Positions 1 to 4,587 of a stretch of 5,221 nucleotides of DNA are shown here, one piece after another. The DNA is taken from assembly GCA_023432885.1 (NCBI GenBank), contig JAEZEU010000446.1, forward strand, positions 1-5,221, read 5' to 3'. Made by a program: the position numbers and the translations under genes. A model generated the notes under the pieces. That model ran no database searches and had not been told where the DNA came from. It saw nothing but the letters and a program-made list of their open reading frames with translations. The stretch's first letter is position 1, and each line of letters begins with the position of its first letter. Source of the stretch: Pseudomonadota bacterium. Lineage in GTDB: Bacteria; Pseudomonadota; Alphaproteobacteria; Rhizobiales; Xanthobacteraceae.

Positions 1-8
1 CGGCGGGA

Positions 9-218
9 TTACTTGGTCAGGATCAGCTTGTTCTGCGAGGTCAGGCGCATCCGGTAGATGTGTTCGCCATGGACGATCATGATCTCGCGCTCCGTTGCAA
101 ACAGATCGCGGCTCTCGATGCGGTTGCCGTTGACGGCAATCCGACGTGTCGCAGATGCAGCAGCGCCGTCTGCAGGGGTTTCGATGTCATCGCCGGGCGA
201 CGTTGCCATCTCTGTCAT
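9..218 (-). CDS. hemP: Haemin uptake protein HemP/HmuP
   Basis: This is a small 69-residue protein of the HemP/HmuP family. What is seen: a disordered-looking Ala/Asp/Pro-rich tail (residues 1-25), then the family core, with RRIAVNGNRIESRDLF (25-40), EIMIVHGEHIYRMRLT (45-60) and the signature C-terminus KLILTK (64-69). The frame is open further upstream to 419, but that extension is Cys/Arg-rich, unlike the family, and would cross the inverted repeat at 254-274, so I chose the ATG at 218. A second in-frame ATG at 209 is also possible. A GGGG lies 5 nt and an AGGA about 14 nt before the ATG. Known of the family: HmuP of Bradyrhizobium japonicum works with the iron regulator Irr as a coactivator of haem-uptake genes. 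Inference: the same role here. It lies downstream of hmuQ on the same strand, 266 bp away. The family call is firm; the exact start is less so. Confidence 0.9.
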   Translation of the reverse strand: MTEMATSPGDDIETPADGAAASATRRIAVNGNRIESRDLFATEREIMIVHGEHIYRMRLTSQNKLILTK

Positions 219-253
219 TTGCGCCCCAAAATTCCTGGGTCGACACCTTGTGT

Positions 254-274
254 GTTGGATTGCTCTAATCCAAC
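254..274. promoter_or_regulatory. Perfect inverted repeat upstream of hemP, candidate operator
   Basis: Arms GTTGGATT (254-261) and AATCCAAC (267-274) are exact reverse complements around a 5-nt centre GCTCT. The site ends 35 bp before the hemP ATG and overlaps the proposed -10 hexamer. In rhizobia, haem genes are controlled by Irr at ICE boxes, which are also A/T-rich inverted repeats, but I cannot match this dyad to the ICE consensus with confidence. It could instead fold as a hairpin in the 5' leader of the transcript. Confidence 0.5.
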
Positions 275-296
275 TGCTGCGGATCATCGATGTAAA
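268..296 (-). promoter_or_regulatory. hemP: Possible hemP promoter
   Basis: Reading the minus strand, TTTACA (296-291) is followed after exactly 17 nt by TTGGAT (273-268). The first is close to a sigma-70 -35 box (5 of 6 bases); the second is a weak -10 (3 of 6). The -10 falls inside the right arm of the inverted repeat, so a protein bound there would compete with or contact RNA polymerase. It would let hemP be transcribed independently of hmuQ. The call rests on sequence similarity alone. Confidence 0.35.
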
Positions 297-484
297 GCGC
301 AGGTTGCGAGATTCCCGGAGGCAGATGCAACCATGGCGCGCAGGGATTCGAGGGGGGCTCACGCCGCAGGCAGTCAGTAACCTGCAGCATGTGATCGCCG
401 AGGGCGGCCGGATCGACAAAGCCAGTTTACAGGCGGAGTCTGTCCAGGCATCGAGAAGACGCCGCTTGGTCTAGGTTCAGCAGC

Positions 485-817
485 TCACGCCGCAGCGGCC
501 TTGCCCTCGCTCTGGATCACCTCAAAGCCTTCGAACTTGGGATGGCCGAGATAGAGGCTCTCGCCCGTCTTGTTGTCGGCGCGGCCGTGGGCGCGGCGGA
601 ACTCTTCCGACCTGGTCCAGGCCTCGAATGCTGCCCGGTCGATCCAGGTGCTGTGCGAGGAATAGAGCGTGTGGTCGTCGGCCGCCGGTCCCTTGAGCAG
701 GTGGAATTCGATGAAACCCGGTACGCTGCCGAGATAGGATTCTCGCGTGGCCCAGAGTGTTTCGAACGCCTGCTCCGCGCCCTTCTTCACCTGGAACCGG
801 TTCATCGCGATAAACAT
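485..817 (-). CDS. hmuQ: IsdG-family haem-degrading monooxygenase (HmuQ-like)
   Basis: A 110-residue cytosolic enzyme of the antibiotic-biosynthesis-monooxygenase (ABM) dimeric ferredoxin-like fold, predicted to open the haem ring and release iron. What is seen: MFIAMNRFQV at the N-terminus, PGFIEFHLL (33-41), and AFEAWTRSEEFRRAH (63-77). Asn6, Trp67 and His77 sit at essentially the positions of the IsdG catalytic triad Asn7/Trp67/His77. The C-terminal segment YLGHPKFEGFEV (89-100) is typical of the bradyrhizobial group, and an Ala-rich tail ends the protein. The start at 817 is fixed by AAGGAGG six bases upstream; the frame is open to 868 but that extension is not needed. Known: B. japonicum has two such enzymes, HmuQ and HmuD. 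I chose hmuQ because hemP is next to it, but HmuD or another paralogue cannot be excluded. It is separated from the transporter genes by a terminator-like hairpin. Confidence 0.88.
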   Translation of the reverse strand: MFIAMNRFQVKKGAEQAFETLWATRESYLGSVPGFIEFHLLKGPAADDHTLYSSHSTWIDRAAFEAWTRSEEFRRAHGRADNKTGESLYLGHPKFEGFEVIQSEGKAAAA

Positions 818-823
818 CAAGGT

Positions 824-830
824 CCTCCTT
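824..830 (-). promoter_or_regulatory. hmuQ: Strong Shine-Dalgarno of hmuQ
   Basis: AAGGAGG on the minus strand, six bases before the ATG at 817. It is a near-complete anti-16S match, decides the start over the longer open frame, and is by far the strongest ribosome binding site in the window. Confidence 0.85.
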
Positions 831-852
831 TTCGTGCCGTGACGACGCCCGC

Positions 853-882
853 AGCATGGGCCTGCCATCCAAGTATGGTCAA
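853..882 (-). promoter_or_regulatory. hmuQ: Weak candidate hmuQ promoter
   Basis: On the minus strand TTGACC (882-877) is followed after 18 nt by CATGCT (858-853), about 35 bp before the hmuQ start. The -35 matches 5 of 6 consensus bases and the -10 only 3 of 6. A promoter somewhere between the terminator-like hairpin and hmuQ is expected because the upstream genes are functionally unrelated. This is the best candidate I see, but it is weak, and I find no clear iron-responsive dyad beside it. Confidence 0.25.
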
Positions 883-976
883 AGCGCGAAAGCGCCAGAG
901 CCGCGCGGAATCATCGGCGCGGCCCGGCTCGCAACCTGGAGGAATGTTGAGCGCGGACGAGTGGGGCTCGTCGGCG

Positions 977-1004
977 AAAAATGAACTGGGGACCTGCCCC
1001 ATTC
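977..1004 (-). terminator. Intrinsic-terminator-like hairpin after the ABC transporter genes
   Basis: On the minus strand GAATGGGG (1004-997) pairs with CCCCA plus TTC (991-983, one bulged G at 986) around the 5-nt loop CAGGT. A and then TTTTT (981-977) follow at once. It begins 36 bp past the stop of the second permease, where the operon should end. A second, smaller hairpin (GACGAG/CTCGTC, loop CCCCA, 972-956) comes directly after the T run. The stem is short and bulged, so leaky termination is possible. Confidence 0.5.
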
Positions 1005-1040
1005 GCCCTGGCCAAAGCTTCGAGGCGGGCAGGCCCTGAG

Positions 1041-1940
1041 CTACTCCTTCACCGCGCCCGTCAGCGAGGACACGTAGTAGTCCACGAACAACGAGTAGAA
1101 CAGTGCGACCGGGAGCGAGCCGAGCAGCGAGCCCGCCATCAGCGCTCCCCACTGGTAGACGTCGCCGGTCACGAGCTCGGTCAGGATCGCCACCGGAACG
1201 GTCTTGTTGGCGCCGCTCTGGATGAAGGCGAGCGCGTAGATGAACTCGTTCCAGGACAGCGTGAAGGAGAAGATGCCGGCTGAAATCAGCCCGGGGACGG
1301 CCAGCGGCAGCGTAATTCGCCGCAGAATTTGCAGCCGCGTCGCGCCATCGACCAGTGCGCACTCCTCGAGTTCATAGGGGATCGACTTGAAATAGCCGAT
1401 CAGCAGCCAGGTGCAGAACGGCACCAGGAAGGTCGGATAGACCAGAATCAGCGCCATCGGGCTGTCGAACAGGCCGAACTGCACGATCACGGTGGCGAGC
1501 GGAATGAACAGGATCGAGGGCGGGACCAGATAGGCGAGATAGATGCCGAGACCCACATAGGGGCTGCCGCGGAAGCGCAGCCGCTCGATTGCGTAGGCCG
1601 CGAGCGTCGAGGCGAACAGCGATAGGAAGGTCGATCCGATCGCCACCAGCATCGTGGTCTTCAGCCAGGTCGGATAGGCAGTGTTGAACAGCAGGTGCTT
1701 GATGTGCGCGAGCGTCGGCGAGGAGATCCAGAACGGGTTGTGATCCTTGAAATTCAAGAGCTCGGCGTTCGGCTTGAACGACGTGATCGCCATCCAGTAG
1801 AACGGGAACAGCAGGATCACGACGAAACAGGCCAGCGGCAGGTAGACCATGACCGTCCGCCGCGCGCGCGAGTCCCACGACATCGTCTCCGGTGCGGAGG
1901 TCGCCGCCGCCTGCGGCTGCTGTACGGCAACGTCAGTCAT
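1041..1940 (-). CDS. Carbohydrate ABC transporter permease, MalG type
   Basis: A 299-residue inner-membrane subunit of a CUT1-type sugar importer. What is seen: a polar, Ala/Gln-rich N-terminal tail (1-27), a first membrane segment near 30-52 ending FYWMAITSFKPN, further hydrophobic segments near 95-117, 129-155, 162-183, 214-239 and 268-290, and a cytoplasmic EAA loop at 192-212 (EECALVDGATR...LPLAVPG) that docks on the ATPase. The SWNEF motif (229-233) is typical of MalG relatives, and the length is normal. The ATG at 1940 lies inside the end of the upstream permease gene (8-bp overlap, ATGACTGA), with GGGAGAAG just upstream, so translation is probably coupled. It is the last gene of the transporter unit and is followed by a terminator-like hairpin. 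The substrate is not readable from the sequence. The family call is very firm. Confidence 0.95.
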   Translation of the reverse strand: MTDVAVQQPQAAATSAPETMSWDSRARRTVMVYLPLACFVVILLFPFYWMAITSFKPNAELLNFKDHNPFWISSPTLAHIKHLLFNTAYPTWLKTTMLVAIGSTFLSLFASTLAAYAIERLRFRGSPYVGLGIYLAYLVPPSILFIPLATVIVQFGLFDSPMALILVYPTFLVPFCTWLLIGYFKSIPYELEECALVDGATRLQILRRITLPLAVPGLISAGIFSFTLSWNEFIYALAFIQSGANKTVPVAILTELVTGDVYQWGALMAGSLLGSLPVALFYSLFVDYYVSSLTGAVKE

Positions 1941-2889
1941 TGGCTTCTCCCTGCTGCCATTTGCGGCGGGCGAGGCCGAAGTAGCTGAACAATGTTGCGA
2001 ACACGAGGAACGGAATCATCGACACGGCAATCGCCGCGCCCTCGCCGAGCTCGCCGCCGGCGATGCCGCGCTGGAAGGCCAATGTCGCCAACAGATGCGT
2101 CGAGTTGACCGGCCCGCCGCGGGTGATGGCGTAGACCAGCTGGAAGTCGGTGAAGGTGAAGATGATCGAGAACGTCATCACGATCGCGAGGATCGGCATC
2201 ATCATCGGGAAGGTGATGTATCGAAAGCGCTGCCAGGCACTGGCACCGTCCAGCATCGCCGCCTCGTAGAGCGAGGGAGAGATCGTCTGCAGGCCCGCCA
2301 GTAGCGAGATGGCGACGAAAGGAATGCCGCGCCAGATGTTGGCTACGATGAGCGAGAAGCGTGCCGGCCAGGGCGTGCCGAGGAAGTCCACATTGGTCGT
2401 GCGGACGCCCAGCACGTCGACCAGCAAATACGAGATGATCGAGAATTGCGGATCGTAGATCCACCAGAACGCCAGTGCCGAAAGCACCGTCGGTACGATC
2501 CATGGAAGCAGCACGATGGCGCGCAGCAGGCTCTTGAAGGGAAAATGATTGTTGAGCAGCAGCGCCAGCCAGAAGCCGAGGGCGAACTTTCCGAAGGTCG
2601 CCACCGCGGTGTAGAAGACGCTGTAGAACACCGCGCTCCACCACAGCGGGTCCTTGAGCAGGTACTGGAAGTTCTCGAGCCCGATGTAGATGCCGCGCTG
2701 GCCGATCGTGGTATCGGTGAAGGCTAGCCAGATGCCGAGCCCGAGCGGGTAGGTGAGGAACACCGTCAGCAGTCCGATCGCCGGCGCCAGGCAGACGATT
2801 ATCAGGAAAGCCTTGTTGTCGAGCAGGCGGGCGAACCAGCCCGGCTGGTGCTGCGCATAGGTGCGCGCCGATATCGTCGTTACGGACAT
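1933..2889 (-). CDS. Carbohydrate ABC transporter permease, MalF type
   Basis: A 318-residue inner-membrane subunit that pairs with the MalG-type permease to form the translocation channel. What is seen: membrane segments near 28-56, 86-112, 122-145, 176-200, 232-255 and 283-305; the sequence PTVLSALAFWWIYDP (133-147) between segments; and the EAA loop at 209-231 (EAAMLDGASAWQRF...ITFPMMMP). The frame is open to 3024, but the extra 45 residues are a translation of the palindromic element at 2919-3020, so I place the start at the ATG at 2889 (MSVTTISART). Its ribosome binding site is poor (GGAATAG about 10 nt away), leaving some doubt. The gene follows the binding-protein gene after 166 bp and overlaps the next permease by 8 bp. 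The N-terminal extra domain of enteric MalF is absent, as usual for CUT1 permeases of this length. Confidence 0.93.
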   Translation of the reverse strand: MSVTTISARTYAQHQPGWFARLLDNKAFLIIVCLAPAIGLLTVFLTYPLGLGIWLAFTDTTIGQRGIYIGLENFQYLLKDPLWWSAVFYSVFYTAVATFGKFALGFWLALLLNNHFPFKSLLRAIVLLPWIVPTVLSALAFWWIYDPQFSIISYLLVDVLGVRTTNVDFLGTPWPARFSLIVANIWRGIPFVAISLLAGLQTISPSLYEAAMLDGASAWQRFRYITFPMMMPILAIVMTFSIIFTFTDFQLVYAITRGGPVNSTHLLATLAFQRGIAGGELGEGAAIAVSMIPFLVFATLFSYFGLARRKWQQGEAND

Positions 2890-2918
2890 TCGCTCGCTAT
2901 TCCGTTCGTTGTCTACTG

Positions 2919-3020
2919 CGTCATTCGGGGCGATGCACTGCATCGAACTCAGGTGCGCGTTTGCGTACCTGAGTATCTCGAGATTCCGGGTCTGGTCATT
3001 CGGACCAGCCCGGAATGACG
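2919..3020. repeat. 102-bp compound palindromic intergenic element
   Basis: The ends CGTCATTC-GGGG (2919-2930) and CCCGGAATGACG (3009-3020) are inverted copies differing by about one base. Inside lie, in order, CGATGCA-C-TGCATCG (2931-2945); a 12-bp stem (one G·T pair) with arms ACTCAGGTGCGC and GCGTACCTGAGT around GTTT (2947-2974); the palindrome ATCTCGAGAT (2975-2984); and ATTCCGGG/CTGGTC pairing with GACCAG/CCCGGAAT, one bulged T, loop ATTCG (2983-3016). The right end can pair with either the outer terminus or the inner ATTCCGGG arm, giving alternative folds. From memory, CGTCATTCCGGG-type ends are common in Bradyrhizobium intergenic repeats; I cannot count copies here. It sits between the binding-protein gene and the first permease gene. 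Confidence 0.8.
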
Positions 3021-3055
3021 TCAAGCGAAGCGTCCCGCGCTCCGCTCACAACGAG

Positions 3056-4399
3056 TTACCGGCCCTGGCGCCGGAAGTAGCGCTTCGCGCGCTGCTCCGC
3101 TTCCGCGGCGGCGGCTTCCGGCGTCTGTGAGCCGGTCGCGACCGCGGCGCACATCTGGATCAGCACGTAGTCGGCGCTGACGGCACCGGTTGCGGTCGAG
3201 ATCGGACCCTTGTAGCCGTCGTAATACGTGCTCTGCATCGTGTCCTTGAAGATCGCGACCTTGGGATCGCTGGACCAGACCGCAGCATCGGCATAGGCGG
3301 AGAGCGGTTGCGACCAGTAGCCGGAGTTGGCGTTGAGCCAGGGCTCGTACTGCTCCTTTTCCAGCATGAATTGCAGGAATGCCTTGGCGGCGTTGGGATA
3401 CGGGCTGTGCTTGAACAGCATCGCGTTCAGCGTCAGGCCCGCCATCGGCGAAACCTTGGCCAGGCCCTTCGGCAGCAGCTGATGTTCGCTGTCCTCGGCG
3501 ATCGCGCGCGTCGCCGGATCGTTCTTCAGCGAGAAGTACAGCGAGACGCCGTTGGCGGTCAGCGAGATTTCCTGCGCGGAATAGGCGCGGTTGTTGCTGA
3601 CGTCGTTCCACGACGGCGTACCGGGGATGAAGGTCGGGTAGATTTCCTTGACCCACTTCAGCGCAGCGATGGTCTCCTTGCTGTTGATGACGACGTTGCC
3701 CTCTTCATCGAGCAGGGAGGCGTTGTGCGACCACAGCGCCCAGTTGGCGAAACCGTTGCCGTCGCCCTTGGCATTGCCGAGCGCAAAGCCGGCCGGCTTG
3801 CCGGCCTTGTGCAGCTTCTGGAACAGATCCAGGATACCGGCATGGTCCTCTGGAACCTTGTCGAAACCAACCGATTTCAGGACCGATTTGCGGTAGATCA
3901 GCGGTCCGGCGGTCGCGCCGAATGGCAGTCCGATCCACGTGTTGCTCTTGCTGCGCTTGCCGTATGTCTGCGCCAGCGGCAGCCAGCCGCCGTAACGCTT
4001 GCCGAGGTAATCGGCGACGTCGGTCAGTTCAACCAGCTTGTCGACATAGATGTGCGGCGCATCCGAGAAGCCGATGATGATGTCGGGGCCGGCGCCGGAA
4101 TTGGACGTCACCGCTGTCTGCTGGTTGATGTCCTCCCAGCCCACGAAGTCGACCTTGACGTCGACGCCGGTCTTGTCGGTGAAAGATTTGGCGTTGGCGC
4201 GGAACACGTCCTCGTCGGCCTGCACGAAGCGCACCGGCCGCAGCATGCGCAGGGTGGCGCCCTTCTCGATCGCAAACTTGGGCGCAGCAACATCGGCGGC
4301 CTTGACGCTTGAACTCTGTGCATTGGCCCCGGTCACCGCCAGCGCGGCAGCGGAGACGCCCAGCGCCAGCGCATCGCGGCGAGTGAGTTCGTTAGACAT
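3056..4399 (-). CDS. Tat-exported sugar ABC transporter solute-binding protein, family 1
   Basis: A 447-residue periplasmic receptor of the MalE-like family 1 that captures the solute and delivers it to the two permeases. What is seen: a twin-arginine signal, TRRDALALG (6-14), a hydrophobic stretch to about 23 and an ANA cleavage site near residue 27. The mature protein has typical features: FTDKTGVDVKVDFVGWEDI (73-91), GAGPDIIIG (102-110), the LVELTDVADYLG segment (122-133), WIGLPFGATAGPLIYRK (155-171), and AAKAFLQFML (337-346). An Ala/Glu-rich helix closes it. The frame is open to 4522; I chose the ATG at 4399 because it gives a compact Tat signal and follows the purine-rich GGGAGAGAGAAG. 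A start at 4423 (MKKGREK) is a fair alternative. Sugar or polyol transport is inferred from family; the ligand is unknown. Confidence 0.94.
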   Translation of the reverse strand: MSNELTRRDALALGVSAAALAVTGANAQSSSVKAADVAAPKFAIEKGATLRMLRPVRFVQADEDVFRANAKSFTDKTGVDVKVDFVGWEDINQQTAVTSNSGAGPDIIIGFSDAPHIYVDKLVELTDVADYLGKRYGGWLPLAQTYGKRSKSNTWIGLPFGATAGPLIYRKSVLKSVGFDKVPEDHAGILDLFQKLHKAGKPAGFALGNAKGDGNGFANWALWSHNASLLDEEGNVVINSKETIAALKWVKEIYPTFIPGTPSWNDVSNNRAYSAQEISLTANGVSLYFSLKNDPATRAIAEDSEHQLLPKGLAKVSPMAGLTLNAMLFKHSPYPNAAKAFLQFMLEKEQYEPWLNANSGYWSQPLSAYADAAVWSSDPKVAIFKDTMQSTYYDGYKGPISTATGAVSADYVLIQMCAAVATGSQTPEAAAAEAEQRAKRYFRRQGR

Positions 4400-4488
4400 G
4401 GTCTTCTCTCTCCCTTTTTTCATTCCCGGCGTTGAATCGCCGGTGAAGTTATCGCGGACCGATCCAAGAACCGATTCCGCTGGTGCAA

Positions 4489-4512
4489 TCATGCCCAATT
4501 GGCGAGGCATGA
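4489..4512. promoter_or_regulatory. Inverted repeat TCATGCC / GGCATGA upstream of the binding-protein gene
   Basis: Perfect 7-bp arms (4489-4495 and 4506-4512) are separated by 10 bp, with the palindrome CCAATTGG (4495-4502) between them. It lies 90-113 bp before the binding-protein start. The arms share the CATGA core with the nearby dyads at 4528-4562, so it may be an additional, weaker site for the same regulator. Confidence 0.35.
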
Positions 4513-4527
4513 CCACGATCAATTCGT

Positions 4528-4562
4528 ATGATAGGGATCATGACAGCATGATCGCCGATCAT
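4528..4562. promoter_or_regulatory. Tandem dyad operator candidate for the ABC transporter genes
   Basis: Two palindromes follow each other: ATGAT-AGGG-ATCAT (4528-4541) and ATGATCG-C-CGATCAT (4548-4562). Their centres are 20.5 bp apart, almost two helical turns. The facing halves form a third dyad, ATCATG-ACAG-CATGAT (4537-4552). The result is four alternating ATGAT/ATCAT half-sites spaced about one turn apart, on one face of the DNA. This is the layout expected for two cooperatively bound dimers. They lie 129-163 bp upstream of the binding-protein start and 22 bp beyond the dehydrogenase stop. A GntR- or LacI-family regulator would be usual for such an importer, but no regulator gene is in the window. 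Confidence 0.55.
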
Positions 4563-4572
4563 ACCTGCCGGT

Positions 4573-4587
4573 CTGATAATTGATCAG
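4573..4587. promoter_or_regulatory. Additional TGAT/ATCA dyad over the dehydrogenase stop
   Basis: CTGAT-AATTG-ATCAG (4573-4587) has perfect 5-bp arms and covers the stop codon of the dehydrogenase gene. Its TGAT/ATCA core matches the dyads at 4528-4562, centre 25 bp away, so it may extend the operator array. Its arms are short enough to be chance. Confidence 0.3.

Noticed and set aside
363..388. Hairpin GCCGCAGG / CCTGCAGC between hmuQ and hemP as a terminator
   Set aside because: It has a 10-nt loop and one wobble pair, lies about 100 bp past the hmuQ stop and has no T run on the minus strand, so termination cannot be supported.
219..419. N-terminal extension of HemP up to 419
   Set aside because: The extension is Cys/Arg-rich, unlike HemP proteins, and would place the dyad and promoter-like hexamers inside a coding region.
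357..495. 13-nt direct repeat GCTCACGCCGCAG at 357-369 and 483-495, the latter covering the hmuQ stop
   Set aside because: It could be a remnant of a small duplication of the gene end, but the match stops at 13 nt and chance recurrence is plausible in GC-rich DNA.
884..895. GCGC-GAAA-GCGC short hairpin upstream of hmuQ
   Set aside because: The stem is only 4 bp and this composition is common in GC-rich intergenic DNA.
944..1039. Plus-strand 31-codon frame with GGAGGA directly before its ATG
   Set aside because: The purine run touches the start codon, which is too close for a working Shine-Dalgarno; the frame runs through the terminator-like hairpins and the product resembles nothing I know.
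2890..3024. N-terminal extension of the MalF-type permease up to a start at 3024
   Set aside because: The added 45 residues are a translation of the palindromic repeat and have no transporter character; the family N-terminus fits the ATG at 2889.
3308..4312. Long plus-strand open frame opposite the binding-protein gene
   Set aside because: It mirrors the codon structure of the well-supported minus-strand gene, has no recognisable domain and is the usual GC-rich antisense shadow.
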